NCBI GenBank assembly: GCA_914767715.1
Contig: OU612067.1
Location: 27,750,162-27,814,161 of the forward strand
Source: Membranipora membranacea
Lineage: Eukaryota > Bryozoa > Gymnolaemata > Cheilostomatida > Membraniporidae
Direction of reading: 5' to 3'
Length of the DNA: 64,000 bases
Below the pieces are notes generated by a model, which had not been told where the DNA came from, made no database searches, and saw only the letters and a list, made by a program, of their open reading frames with translations. The position numbers and the translations under genes are program-made. Positions 11,841 to 23,745 of this stretch are shown here, piece after piece (within the stretch, counting starts at the first letter, position 1; every line of letters begins with the position of its first letter).

Positions 11841-12675
11841 GGGCCGAGCATAGTGGGTAAATTTTGGTGAGTTTCCCCCCCCCCCCCCGGGCACTGCAAA
11901 AAGTAAGAATAAGACTTAAAGAAAACGTTGCGGTAGACCTCATCTGCCCAGCCCCCCCTAGCCAAACCTGGTGGATGTGGTGTGGTTGTTTTTGTCAACT
12001 CCCGAACCAAAGTTGGTATGTATTCGGCCAAAACAAAACTCCATCTACTGAGGTATTTCTGAGTTGTTTTCTCCTGTCAAAAAACACTCACAGGAGTCTG
12101 TGAATGATGACAAATTTTTGTTCTGACCTTGACATTGCAAGAATCAATAATAAGACTTAGGATGGGTGGTAACTGACTAGTCACAGTAATCAATTATTAG
12201 TATTATAGTGCAAATTATGAAAAATAGGAAAAATTCATGAAGTGCTTTGATGATTCTGCCAAAAGAAACTTAATCACAAACAATTACAGCAGTCTAGGTA
12301 AGTGTACTGGTAGCCACTGTTAGCTTTGGTCATTGTTTGTTATGTTAGTTGATGAATTTTACCAGTATGGGATTTTGTATTGGGGCATAGATTACGCTAT
12401 TACGTATACGCGAAGTACTAAAACCTCTGTGCTAGCAGTAATTTTGGCTTGCTCTGGTTTTTACTGAAAATGCAGAAAAATACTCTTGAAGAGCTGATGC
12501 ACAGTCGAGTTAAATAATAAAATTCTCGATTACATCAGCATGCTGCTCCTGTGATCATCACAACTAGACTGATCACAGTATCTAAGCTAAGCTATAGCAT
12601 GAGTCAATACTATACAGTGAACAAAAGAATAAAAAGTAATTTAGGTGAGAAAAATGTGACAATCGCAGGACTGGT
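11841..12675. other. no supported gene; C14 tract
   Basis: A run of 14 C at 11875-11888 lies at the start of a 79-codon open frame (11864-12103) that otherwise resembles nothing; I treat it as noise. The stretch presumably contains part of the hAT interior or its introns, but no hAT motif is readable until 12676. Confidence 0.3.
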
Positions 12676-13600
12676 GTGCTGCTGACATTGCAAATCATAC
12701 AACATCGTCTATCAAAACAAACTGGTGACACTGATCTTACTAAGACAATTAAAAATGAAATTAAGCGGTACATGCAGAAGTATAGCGACCCCTCAACTCA
12801 GGTGCTGTTGGAGAAAGCAAGTTTCCTGCACCCTGGATATAAAACTTGCTTCTCTCCTGATATTGAAGCTGTTATACGCGAGAAAGCTGCACTGATCTCT
12901 GACCATCAAGGTATATAATACATGTATGTCGTTTTCATAGGGGTGCTGGTATGTGGAGAGTGGTGAAACAATTATTTATGTTAGCATCGTTGCAGCATTG
13001 CGCAAGAATGGTCGAACTGACTCATTAACAGCGTGCTAATTCACTGCTGTCAAAATTTACGCATGTGAATGATGGGGTTAAAAATATGAAAAATTTATTG
13101 TGCTGAATTATGCTTGATATAGGGTGATTCAGCCACCACTCATATCAAATTGGAATGCAAATCCGGATCTTTCGTGTACAGTGCACTGGTTGATATTTTT
13201 GCCCACAGCTACTAGGAGACAGAAGAAGAATGTTCCCAAGAAGAAGAGGGGTCTTGACATCTTACTGGAAGAGCCGGAGCTGGAAGATGAAACTGCCGGT
13301 GCAATGGATCATGATTTCTCTCACACTGAGAAAGAGATCTCACTATACATGAGCCTGCCTGCAGTGAAGGGCGTCATCCCACTACAATGGTGGAAAGCAA
13401 ACCAGGCGACTTTCCCTTCCTTAGCCAAGCTGGCCAAAAAATATTTGTGTTCCTGCCACCAGCTGCTATTCGAGAGAGATTTCTGCCCGGCTGGTAACAT
13501 TATATCTTATAACAATCAACACACCCTGTTTAAAGCATCAATTTAACAATATGTTTCTGCAGCACTCACATCACCAGAACGAAGCCATTTTTTATGAAGA
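12676..13600 (+). pseudogene. hAT (ZBED-like) transposase, 3' portion
   Basis: Two exon-like pieces continue the hAT gene interrupted after 6480. The first (12676-12912) reads QIIQHRLSKQ then LLEKASFLHPGYKTCF, equivalent to the hAT LL..ASFLDPRFK block, and ends at a GTATAT donor. The second starts after a CCCACAG acceptor near 13208, has a basic stretch (RRQKKNVPKKKRG), then LPLQWWKAN-like sequence near 13390 and KYLC at about 13440: the C-terminal dimerisation domain, where the family shows W-W......P-L---A--YL--PATS. Frameshifts break the conserved VPATS...ERVFSTAGNI block, though AGNIISYNN is still readable near 13495. About 6 kb of LINE and other insertions separate this from the BED part. 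Confidence 0.75.
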
Positions 13601-14529
13601 CTTTTTTTTAAGAGCAGATGATTGGGCAAGAGTGACCAATGACCTCTTGTGATATCATTGGACTCATGTTATTTAGTAAAACAAAAATACTAAGTGATGG
13701 ATTGTGAGAGCAGTTTGATTTTTGATTATAGCCAAATATCTCATTACCTTGGAGAGAGAAAAGGCCACAACCACTGGGGCACTCGACCACTGGACCTGCA
13801 CCAACTACAGAATAACGCCTGTGGTTACAAAAGCGGTATCAATTAATGATTAATTGGTGGAGAAAGTTGTTGATAATGAAATGCCTCTACCAGCTATCCC
13901 GCCACATTTTGAGCGCTGAAACTTGAAACCTGTATTGTTTATATACCTAACCAGTGTAATAGAGGGCAAAAAATAACCTGCATAGCAAACCTGCACTAAT
14001 ATTGCATAAGTAGTTCTTTTTTTCAGTATTCAATAATTTATTTCCATGTTCTGAATTGCTTTTTGGGGTCAAAGCTTGACTGCGCCTTTTTTTACATAGG
14101 CTACATCTTTGGATGAATTGCAGCTGTGAATTTAATTTCTAATTTGGGGCCTGCGCTTCTCCTCTGGGCCACATCATTAAAACCATATATTGATACCTAA
14201 ATTCAAAAATGCCGAAAAATGAGAAATCAAAAATTGAAATCGGGACAATAGGCTGTTGAAATCAAGGATGTAAAATCAAAAAATCAGAATTGGGGAAAAT
14301 CGGTTGTTTACAAAATCAGAATCAAAAAAGCTCTAGCCAGATACAAAATCGTTACAGCACTACCGTGAATACAAAGCTTGACAATAAAACTTACCAGCTC
14401 TTCCGCGAAGCCTGACCATCATGTATTATCGGCAGTAACAGGGCAGCAGTGAAGACGAATAAATAGAAAATAAACAGGCAATAATTAGGGTATAAATAAG
14501 GGTGTATACTGTATACGAAGAGTAAATTG
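13601..14529. other. no supported gene
   Basis: A+T-rich sequence with small imperfect repeats (for example AAATCAGAATC words at about 14270-14340). It lies between the hAT 3' end and the left edge of the composite block. I see no coding or terminal-repeat structure. Confidence 0.35.
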
Positions 14530-14694
14530 GAGGAATGTAATGAGATTTTCGGCTTTTGGCATTACGTTTTACTTACATTTGCCAGGTGGGTTTTCTCCAT
14601 TTGCCGCGTAATTGATTAATATATCAATTAGTAATTAATTGAACAGGTGACATAGAGTAAACAACACATCATTCTTCAGGCTGAGTACAGACAT

Positions 14695-15005
14695 TCCAAT
14701 AATGATTCTGCTGGAACCTTAAACTACATTCGGGGAGACAACTCCCACTACATATCTCTCCATTCAATAAAAGATCATTGGAATGGAAGTGGCATTGCTT
14801 CAAAAGAACAGCAGTGGCTGTCAGTTTTAAATGGGCGAGCATTGTTTAAAAGGGAATTGGGTTAAAGCCCATGGACTTTTTCTGTATATTGATTCTGCTG
14901 GAACGTCGACCTTAAATTGGATTTGAGGTAGACAACTCCCACTACATGTCTCTCCATTCAATAATCTATAATAAGACCGCATGAGAAGTTGGGTAGCTTC
15001 AAAAG
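14695..15005. repeat. two ~185-bp direct repeats upstream of the jerky-like gene
   Basis: The segment starting GATTCTGCTGGAAC at about 14703 recurs at about 14890, each followed by GACAACTCCCACTACAT, TCTCTCCATTCAATAA and CTTCAAAAGAACAG. The same pair exists in the inverted copy (40265-40535), so the duplication predates the two copies. Its position upstream of the transposase fits a promoter or transposase-binding region, but that is inference. Confidence 0.7.
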
Positions 15006-15109
15006 AACAGCATTTGTGTAATCATTTAAATAAAAAAAGATTTTGATCCATCAACAGCAGATTGACTCGGCCTGCAGCAAAAGCAGTCTACTTACAAAAA
15101 AATCACTTA

Positions 15110-16750
15110 CCGGAGCGTGGTATTGATGGGGAGTTTGTTTCCTACAACTGATGGGTGAGGAGGTTCTTGAAAAGAAATGGTCTCTCCAGTCGGAGGGTTA
15201 CATGTCATGCCCAGAAGGTCCCAGCAAATGCATCGGTGATGTGTAGAGCTCTCATAGACCAGGAGCATAGCCTATTCAAGACGCATGGTAAGTTGACTTA
15301 GTGGCTTATCTAAATTAGATTGCGTTCGTTGTTTTGTTCATGCTCATAGATAATCGTGTGATATAAATATAAAGATGCATGCTATTTCAACTTTCACTGC
15401 TCATCTAAATAAAACAGATCTAAGAAAAAAAGGACACCTCCCATTCATGTATCGCACGCCACAATAACACACAATAGAATCATGGGGCTTCTGTTTATCC
15501 ATCGGTGCTGGTGGGATGTTGATGGTTTTATTTCGCTGAGTTATGCTCTCTACTTTTGTAAGCTTTCATGGCACAAACCAATGTTGTTATTTATTTGAAT
15601 TGTAGAAATTGATCCAAGCAACATAATAAATATGGAGGAAACGCCTCTCTACTTTGATATGTCTTCATCAACCACTTATGAAGAAAAGGACTTCAAAGAT
15701 GTACTTATAAAAACAACCGGCTACGAAGAAATGAGGTTCCGCCCATGCTTATATGATGTGCCAAAACTGAAGAAAGGTGAGAAGTGGCCAGCAGGTGAGA
15801 TGAGAGCCTAAACTTTATTCTGTAGAACCAACCCGTCATATATCATATTTCATTTGTCATATCATTGAATGACACATATCAAGTCTCTATTTCTTTGTTT
15901 CAGCTAGCTTGAACTGTGTCATCTTTTAGTAAGATTAACATTTTTAAAGATGCAGAGCTTCATTACGTCTCTGTTTTTGTAGTCTATGGCAGCAATGGCG
16001 GTGATGTTTTTGTTCTCCGAACTCCCCGATCATAGTCTAAAATATACATTGGTTTTTTTTTATGTTTCTATATATATGTATCGATATTTTCTACCCCCTA
16101 CTCTGCTCATCATGGACCGTGCTGCTCACAACAAGATGGAGGATGTTCAGAAACCTACAAACACTCATGCAGCTGTGCTGTTGCCTGGAGGATGTACATC
16201 CCTTGTTAAACCTCTCTTTGTGGCCCTAAATAAACCCTTCAAGGATAGAATGAGGGTGCTGTAGAAAAGATGGCTAGACATCCCTGCTGCAGACCAACAG
16301 CTCACTAAGAAAGGAAATAGCCAGCGTGTGAGTATCTTATTATATTCCATCATAGTCTTCCATTACTAGAACAAGCATCTGCCTCCTCATGAGCGTATTT
16401 ATTTTTGCAGATCTTTTGATTTATCTGACAGTCAAAGGACTTGTAAATGAAGTCATGATTACATATGGAAAATATGTGCTTATCTACTATTAATAATTGT
16501 ATCCAAACTTCTAGGCATCATACCAAGCTGTCAGTCAGTTGGTATCAGATACCTGAAGTCATGATACGTGATTCATTTACCGCCGCCGGACTCATACCGA
16601 GTACCAACTGGTCGGATAACACACATAGCAGGCTGAGGGCGTTAGTGGACCCAGATGCACCAATAGTAAGTTACCAAGAGGAGGTTGTGGAGGATGTGAA
16701 CACACTTGATGAAGCGGAAGGATTTCTGACTGACCTGGAGACTGATAATG
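15110..16750 (+). pseudogene. jerky/pogo-like (DDE_1) transposase, plus copy
   Basis: Exon pieces with good splice borders encode a CENP-B/jerky-type transposase. At about 15153-15297 lies a helix-turn-helix DNA-binding segment (WVRRFLKRNGLSSRR) ending at GTAAGT. At 15606-15800 is the first catalytic block, NMEETPLYFDM. At about 15985-16263 is LLIMDRAAHNK (second Asp at 16114-16116) and LPGGCTSLVKPLFVALNKPF. At about 16510-16746 is the C-terminal block (IPEVMIRDSFTAAGL, then an acidic tail) ending at GTAAGT. In the family the first block reads MDET and the third QPLDV: here the first Asp is Glu (codon 15635-15637) and the third is Phe (16217-16219), so catalysis is lost. A TAG at 16262-16264 and frame breaks also occur. 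It would have cut and pasted the element in the nucleus. Confidence 0.82.
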
Positions 16751-17044
16751 GTAAGTGTGATCGTAGCGAGTCCAGCAAAAGGGCAGAACGCTGTCCAAAT
16801 AGATATTATTTATTGTAAAGTGTATGGTAAATCATATTCAAGGTTGTTGACTTCCATACAATCACAGTTTAGTTGGTCACTAGATGAATTCACCATATCT
16901 TTACGAAAGCTGGAAAGATCGATTCATACAGGACTGGTAACATAACGTTCAACGTTTGTGATCAACGGCAAGCAGACAGTCCCCACAGATCAATGTTCGT
17001 AAATTCGCCGAAGACCTGATTTCTGGCATTTGACTATTCTCCAT

Positions 17045-17490
17045 AGGCGTTCTAACATATACGTTACACTTTACAATATTCTTTTCACAGGTTCTCTAGA
17101 AAATATAAGCAGCGTGACCAAGAACTACGCACCTTAGCAGTGATGGATCACAACAAGTATGTTGGCCGACCAGTACTTCTTGGTGAGAGAACAATGCTTG
17201 AAATTGAAATTGAAATCAAATAAGGCTACATTGCATATGTATGCGATCTGCCACCAAATATGTCCTCAATGTATGTGTTCAATAAAAACACACACAGCAT
17301 TCTTTTTTTTTATTTCTCTTTAGATGAGAACAACCAGGAAAAAGTAAAAGGTTACTGGTCAAAAATGTCTAAAGAGTGGAGGTGTGCTGCTAAGTATGCA
17401 AAAAAGACTCAGGAGTTTAAGGACATCGTCAAAGCTGCAGTATTACAGGCTTCAGTAGAGGTAACTGTCAATAAGAGGCCAGTAGTTTGA
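17045..17490 (+). pseudogene. C-terminal exons of an unnamed transposon-associated protein (LAVMDHN family), plus copy
   Basis: An exon at about 17090-17185 reads FSRKYKQRDQ and LAVMDHNKYVGRPVLL. A second, after a TTTAG acceptor near 17324, reads DENNQEKVKGYWSKMSKEW and KKTQEFKDIVKAAVLQASVE and ends at 17490. The pattern LA-(V/A)-x-HN-x-N-x-x-R followed by a W-bearing block and a Y/F-x-D/E-(L/I/M) ending resembles the C-terminus of a large, often multicopy invertebrate and fish protein family whose official name I do not know. The exon at 29731-29897 looks like an internal part of the same family. Equivalent exons occur in the inverted copy, split there by a pogo insertion. Confidence 0.5.
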
Positions 17491-18269
17491 ATTCTAAACG
17501 ATGATTTGTAGCTTCAATTTCTCTTTTTTTTCCCTTCTGTTTCAGTTTCCCTTCTGTTTCTCTTTTTTTGTTATAAAAAAAGTTGTTTTCTGGCACTGAG
17601 TGCAAAACATTTCGAATGAGATGACTTTTGATGCCAATAAAAAGTATATATATATTTGAGCCATCAACATTTATCACAGTTCAACTTGATGCAGTGCCAT
17701 CCCTTTGGCCTAACAATGCTTAATACATTATTATTATTTCCACCGTTAAGTGTTTTTGTTGAGTTTATGCAGCAGGAATCAGCCAAAGCAAACGACCCTG
17801 TGACCTCTCATAACGCACTGAAGCAGGCTAACAAGACAACACAATCTGTGTCTAACAATCAGGTCAAACCGAAAACCAATCAAAACCAGGGCAGTAATGC
17901 CTGTAATACATGTTACCAGATTTGTTACATCCAGTGAACCTGAGAACGTGATATGACTGATTTTTTGATCCAAACCAGGGCATTAAGCAGGCAGGCAATT
18001 TCTCATGACACCACAGCAGGAGCTGCTGTTCAGAAACCCACCGAAAAGCGTAGGAACTCTCTATACTGTAATTCTAATGATCGTTTTTATACGTCAAAAT
18101 AGCAGAAAATTCCGAGATAGTCATTCCGGAAATTCCCACAATGACTAGCGTAAATTTCCTAGCCTGAGAGTCAAAGGATTTTATGGATCAGTGTACTTTG
18201 AATCCCCTGGCCGTAATCACATACCATGTAATATATAAGGCATTACCACATCTGAAAATATCCGTGATA

Positions 18270-18475
18270 TCATACACCAGCTAGTGTCAATCAAAGACTA
18301 CATCGCTCCAAAACTGAACTGTGGTGCTGGTCTCTTACTAGGTTGTGACTGTACAAGGGCGATAACCATGACATAAAATTCCCAAACCATCAGATGGTGA
18401 AGCGCAAGCCACCAAGTATGCACTAGGCTGGACAGTAATTGGTCCAAATCAGAAAGTCTGCACACACTTTTCTGA
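18270..18475 (+). pseudogene. BEL/Pao-like retrotransposon fragment
   Basis: The words KDYIAPKLNCGAGLLLGCDC and, after a frameshift, ALGWTVIGP match the end of the BEL/Pao protease region, where the family shows LLIG-D-P...  and LGW-(I/V)-x-GP. Only about 200 bases are recognisable. The fragment is inside the 1.15-kb segment present only in the plus composite copy, so it arrived after the two copies separated or was lost from the other. Confidence 0.55.
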
Positions 18476-18597
18476 TCAAGTACAGGTCAGTCATATCACA
18501 TGGTCATTGTCACCCGATGTAACAATCTGGTCTCATTTATTCCTGCTCGTACTTCGATCTGCTTCAAGACTCCACGTCAACTCATGAAGCAGATTGA

Positions 18598-18727
18598 TGA
18601 TCGTTCTGGTAGGTTTCTTTGTTCATAATATCCAAGAACATCAAGTCATCCTGATATATAGATTGATCAGATTGCACATCCTGATGTTCTTGGATATTAT
18701 TAACAAAGAAACCTACCAGAACGATCA
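18598..18727. repeat. 46-bp near-perfect hairpin
   Basis: Bases 18598-18643 and 18682-18727 are reverse complements with one mismatch; the loop is 38 bases. It lies beside the BEL/Pao fragment in the insertion unique to the plus composite copy. No target duplication is apparent. Confidence 0.85.
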
Positions 18728-18944
18728 AACTTCTATGTCATGCCATTGGATCAATAAGCTATCTAGTCAGTCAGTCAGTCAGGATGTTTTATTATCTAGA
18801 TTTCCCTATTGACATCTTCAAATGAATTACCGATTTCCAAGGATATCACCAATGAACTTAGTCTATTACTTTATACGCAGCATTTCAGGGCTGCTACAGT
18901 GGAGGTTCTATAACAAATGAAATACCACAGACATTGAGTGCATG

Positions 18945-19265
18945 CTAAAATAAAGAGGCAAAGGGGCCCTTGTAACATGGCAGTGGGGGATAAAAGACAA
19001 ATGAGAGACTCCCATTTCTTACCTCCTGACCAGATGATTAACTGCAGATCAACAGGGTTGTTACTTTTGATGGTGCTGCCACAAATGTTGCAACATCCAA
19101 GAAACTAGGCTGCAACTTTGAGGCTGATGAGTATTCTTTTCTGTATGAGGGCCGCCAAATCTAGATGCGTGCCATATTCTTTAAGTTTTACTAAACTTTC
19201 CCGGTGATATGAACATGCTAAGAACTCAAGATGAAGGTGTTGGACCGGCAGTAACATTATTAAGG
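18945..19265 (+). pseudogene. P-element/THAP9-like transposase fragment, plus copy
   Basis: Broken frames read ALVTW..GIKDK-stop-ETPISY, LTADQQ, then VVTFDGAATNVATSKKLGC and EADEYSFLYEGRQI, and after a gap GDMNMLRTQD. This order is that of the P-element/THAP9 RNase H-like domain; the Asp of TFDG corresponds to a catalytic Asp of that family. A TGA at 19002-19004 occupies the position of a conserved Trp, and the minus copy has TGA at the same codon. The N-terminal THAP finger is not seen. Non-functional. Confidence 0.7.
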
Positions 19266-19385
19266 GTAAGTGTTTGTAGCTGCGGCTGTGTTTTCTGCAG
19301 GGTAAATTTCATTCTTTGTCAGGTAATTGTGCTGGTCTGTGATTGCATGGTCTCCTAGTGTTACCAAGTGCATAATGAGTTGACT

Positions 19386-20240
19386 ATTCATGCTAATTCT
19401 TTTAACACAAGTGATAGATATTCTGGTGACATCATAGATCTATTATTGATATAAATTGTAAAGTGCGAGTCAGAGTCACTGTGTTTATCATAAACACTAG
19501 CATCTCAAAGATAACTCCGAGCGACAAAAACTACAAGGACAAAAACTGGTAATTCAGAACGAACTCATTAAACATGCAATTTGCTTTATTAAAATTTAGT
19601 GACTGATCCACAAGTCTATCTTGAAATGATGATTAAGCTGGAGGACATGGTGAAGACAGTGCGGCTGTCCAGGGCCATCCATCTTCTGGACAAGTCGAGG
19701 AGGTCTGTGTGTCATTTTAAACAGATATACATCTGTTTAGAACGGACAAACAGAAGTGTGAGGAGGTGAGTAAAGTGTGTAGAAATGTGAATATTCCAGC
19801 GCTGTTGGTGATTTTACATTTATTGGGAATTATGCCGATTTAATGACATTTGCATTTGGTTATTTCACTTGCAAGGCAGATAATCGAGGTGATCTTGGGA
19901 ACATACTGAATGAAAGAACCTGATAATTAGCATTTGATCATTTGGTTGCAAATTGACATGAAAATTCATGTAAAAGGTAGATTTAGAATTTGAAAATGTG
20001 TGTTCTTCCCTGCACGGCAAACCCTTGAGCAAAGTTCTTAGCAAGTAAGGTTATTTATCATCTTTAGTATGTTCATCTATGGTATCTTTATAGCTCTGTA
20101 GTAACAATGAGTTTTGACTGTCGGGGAAATAATGTTAGGTTTACAAAACTTCTTCATAACCTCATGTTTGTTGCCGAGGTCGCTTGGCGGTTGGATATAA
20201 AGATTTATGTGTCTTCATGTAATGCAGAGCTGGCATAGCT
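19386..20240. other. no supported gene
   Basis: Sequence between the composite block and the recombinase remnant. Several frames of 30-60 codons exist but none resembles a known family. No repeats of note. Confidence 0.35.
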
Positions 20241-21600
20241 TTGCACATGATTCTGGTTGTTATGTTTTTAAGTTTGAAATCCATTTATACATCCTGGTTT
20301 ACAGCAGAAACTGTGGTACTCAAGAAGTCACAGCGCTACCGAAATATGCACATATACGACAAAAAATATGCCTGCTCGTTTTGCGACAAACTTGTGTGTA
20401 AATTTGCAGAACATATACTCATCCATGTGTTAGAGCCAGTAGTGGTGAGGATGACAACTCTCACAAAACATGGCTTTGCGGAAAGAAAGGCTGCCATTAG
20501 TGATTTAAGGAAGAGAGACGCGTTTCTAAACAATGTGAAAGTTATGAGAAAAGGACATGGACAATTTCTTGTTCAGAGACAATCCACTTCCAAAAATCTC
20601 AAGCCACACGATTTCCGCTGCTGCCCTAAGTGTTTGGGCTACTATAGGAAAGGCATAATCACAGCTCACTTCAAAAGTTGTGCAGAGGACGACCCAACAA
20701 GATACGTAAAAGAGTTCAACTTTGCCTTGCTTTCACCAAATATTGACGAAACACTAAGACCCGTGACATCACTTATGAAAGATGACAAGATAACGCATGT
20801 CGCAATGAACGACAGTCTCAAAACGGAGTATGGAAAGAAGCTGTACTCTAAAACGATGACTAAGGGCACTGTGACCAAAACAGAAAATTACGTATCGACA
20901 AAGATGAGGGAGCTTTCCAGACTCCTTATCGAGGCTCGCTTCATGAAAGACTCAAAGATGACACTTGATGAACTGATATGTGTGGAACAGTTTCAATCAG
21001 TAGTGGAAAGCACAACATCTCTGTGTCAAATAAAGGACAATGATATCCAAAAAACTATCCCTTCGCTTGCTCTGAAGATTGGCTACTCATTGAAGAAGAA
21101 CATTAACGTACTCTGGTATGGGCCATTGAAAACCGGGATACAAGAAGGGAAACTGAAGTTGAAAAGTTTCTCAAGCTTATGGCATTGGAATGGGAAGAAA
21201 GAGTAGCTGCAGCAGCGCGGACGAAACTGAAACAGAAACATCACTCAGGATTGACCCGATGCCCTTGGCTCAGGATATCAAGGTAGGTGTAAAAGGCGCA
21301 AATTGCAGTGAGAGCAAACATGTTTTTCACATGCAAACATACAGCCTGTAACTTCAATGTCCTAGTTCAATGATAAAATGCATGTTAAGTTGAGTTGGAG
21401 TGGCTAGCTCGCCATCTTCGTCACAGCATCTAAGTCCACAAGGAGTTCTACAGATTTCAGTCAAATGTTGCTGAGGTTGTGATAGTTGGCAAGCTGTTGC
21501 TTGCTAATGAAAAAGGTCTGTCCCAATATTCTGGTCAAACTCTCGATGAGATTACCCTGTCGGATATTGAAGGTGAAGAGGAAGAGGCTGAATGTGAGTT
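20241..21600 (+). pseudogene. decayed Crypton-like tyrosine recombinase
   Basis: A 321-codon frame (20241-21206) has two zinc-finger-like motifs: CSFC...H-x3-H (residues 45-62, C-x2-C-x9-H-x3-H) and CPKCLGYY...HFKSC (128-147, C-x2-C-x11-H-x3-C), then helical sequence. After a frameshift near 21160 the protein continues (MALEWEERVAAAARTKLKQ) to MPLAQDIK and a GTAGGT donor near 21280. A downstream exon near 21420-21590 reads H-x-x-H, a TAA at 21434-21436, then VHKEFYRFQ, GKLLLANEKG and an acidic end. The last part matches the C-terminal active site of Crypton-like recombinases, where GHD..VH..FYR holds the nucleophilic Tyr. The central core with the first catalytic Arg is missing. Family assignment is from recalled motif order; the gene is dead. 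Confidence 0.6.
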
Positions 21601-23570
21601 TGTGAGTTTGTGATTTTTCCTATGAATATGTAGCTGATGAATAGAGTGGCACTTGTGTGTGGGGGCCCGCCTGCCTCCTTTTCCTACCTTTCTCTCCCTC
21701 TCTATTGTGTCCTAAGATAGTTAACTCCCCGTTTCTGTGGCAAGATGAGAAACATGGCAACAGTCAATGACATTTTCTAGGAGTTGCTCTCCCTTTCCTT
21801 AATGCTTTATATAACATTGTAAACCAGCAAAAATGACATCATCAGTGCGCTTCATCATCATGCGAGAGTAGTTACCTATATAACTAGTATGATGGGGCTC
21901 CCCGCCTTATTTTACTGAAGATTGAAGATTGAGTGTTTTAAAGTTGAAGAAAGGATTTTAATGAAAAATCAATAGAAGACTTCCCCATTTCAAGTGGACT
22001 GGATTCAGTCCAACAACTGAATGAGAAGGTAAAGCAGTCGAAAAAAGGGCCCTGAACAGAATTTAAGTTTCCACACTTTTCCTATTACCCACTCAACTAC
22101 TTTGGTTTGGTTTGATTTTCCTTTTCATAATGTTCACATGTCTCTCATCTTGCAAAAAAATGATGATGATTAGGTAGCCTACATCCTTTCTTACTAATAA
22201 AAGTTCTCCCTTCGCACAATGTTCTTTTTATCTACATCGATGCCGTTTAAGACATATGACATAAGAATTAAAGTTCGTTTGCAACAGTCTAGCCTCATGA
22301 TGCATGTAAAATCTTATAAAGATGTAAACTCAACAAACTTAAAGCTGAGTTGGTTAAAGCCTGTCAGCTGATGGTGGTAATTTGGAGTGGTGCTCCCATG
22401 TTATGAATGTTAACAGCTCTAAATTACCTACCAACAGGTTTCAACCAAAGGCAAAGAGTTCTAAAACTTTCAAGTACTGTTCTCCCAATTTGACTATAGT
22501 ACATCATTTGCTGTTATACTAAGAACTTGCATGCAAAGTGGGGAGCTGCATGGTATGATGTAGGACATTTAGGGCAGGAATGAGCTCCTGAGTTATGGAA
22601 AACAGAAAAAACACATCTTATTAGATAGTAATCCATCAAGTTTAACTCATCCGTAGAGGAAGGATCATATTAGCCTGGAAGTCCAATTTGATAGTAACCT
22701 TATGCATAAAGGGTGCATCCATCACACTTTTTGTAAGTAAACTCCACTTGCAGTTATGGCCTGCACAACCAATAATTGACGATTATTTTTTTGTTACAGG
22801 TTCCAAAGGCAAGGTGATGACAACAAGAAAAAGCGAGTATTGTATTCATATTTATACTCTTGCTAGTGCTAAATTTTCTTTATGTCATTTATTGTGTGTA
22901 CAGAATTGTGTGGAGAGTCAGCTCTCTACATGTACAATAAGCTCACATTTCACCAACCATTTTGAGGGATCTCTGATACACCCCATATAGCATGTGATAT
23001 GATATTTCGGTCAAAAACTGATCAGTTAATACTGAGGCGATTTCAGCAGTCAACAGAGGTTAGAACTAGGGGTTTTTCTCCTTTTTTCGGCTTTTTCTCA
23101 ACAATCTAACGGTTGAGAATTTTTACCACAAAAGATACAACATTGGGTTTGATCAAGTTCAAGGACGTAGTTTCACCATGCTCATTATGTGCCTGTTTGT
23201 GCACTGATTTACCACTGTTCATAGGTTTACCACCGAGATATAGTGAAGTTATGATGGCCAATCATTAACCTAGCTTAGAGTGTTTTGCTCTCCTTTAGGA
23301 GAACTTTTTACATTTGTCAACTGAGAAGTTGTGCGCACTTGGTGGGAAAATCTAAACAAATAACTGTGCTGTCGTCATCGCTAAAAGGGGAACAGGTCTT
23401 GTATGCCGACACTTTTAGTCCACCTGGATACGCTGGTTGATACAGGTGGATCTGCAAGTGTATATGTATGTGTATATCCAGTGTATCCACTCACATCCAC
23501 TTTTTTGACACCTTGTTACACCCTCATACAGCTTATATCTAACCAGCTGATCCATTTGTAGACACAGGTT
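21601..23570. other. no supported gene
   Basis: No family is recognised. A possible exon after TTGTTACAG at about 22799 (GSKGKVMTTRKSEYC) is too short to assign. Nothing resembling terminal repeats was seen. Confidence 0.3.
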
Positions 23571-23578
23571 TTGCCCAC

Positions 23579-23745
23579 TTGATGCAAAGAAAAAAATTGG
23601 AAGAGATGGAAGTGATTGAGCAGGTGTTCCCTCCAAATACACACATTGCTAAAGGAGTCTGCGTTCGAATATCCAACACCCGGCTCCCAGGCCGCAGTTG
23701 GCAGCAGATAAAGGGGGCGGCCTTCCGTCTCCATGCCAAGGTAAC
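23579..23745 (+). other. possible orphan exon
   Basis: The frame 23579-23745 (EVFPPNTHIAKGVCVRISN-like content, NTRLPGRSWQQIKG) ends at an AAG/GTAACA donor and has codon-like composition, unlike neighbouring sequence. A C15 tract follows at 23791-23805, and a second block (AAGENPQFNGRSC) is readable near 23870. I do not recognise the family. Confidence 0.25.

Larger units (their letters stand above)
14530..19385 (+). mobile_element. composite transposase block, plus-strand copy
   Basis: This block recurs inverted at 33350-40690. Matching segments in order are: the left edge GGAGGAATG (14532 here, complement near 40687); an internal direct repeat; jerky-like transposase exons; a second gene's C-terminal exons; a shared non-coding stretch (about 17647-17790); P-element-like exons; and the right edge ending near CAATGAGTTG (19383 here, near 33350 there). 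Similarity by eye is roughly 80-90 percent, with independent indels. In this copy about 1.15 kb (17790-18940) is extra and carries a BEL/Pao fragment and a 46-bp hairpin. No terminal inverted repeats were found, so it may be a segmental duplication of nested elements rather than one transposon. Confidence 0.75.

Noticed and set aside
11864-12103. 79-codon gene with a proline run
   Set aside because: The proline run comes from the C14 tract and the rest has no resemblance to any protein family I know.
14695-15005. LTR pair of a retrotransposon
   Set aside because: The two direct repeats are adjacent with no internal coding region, lack TG...CA ends and sit upstream of a DNA transposase.
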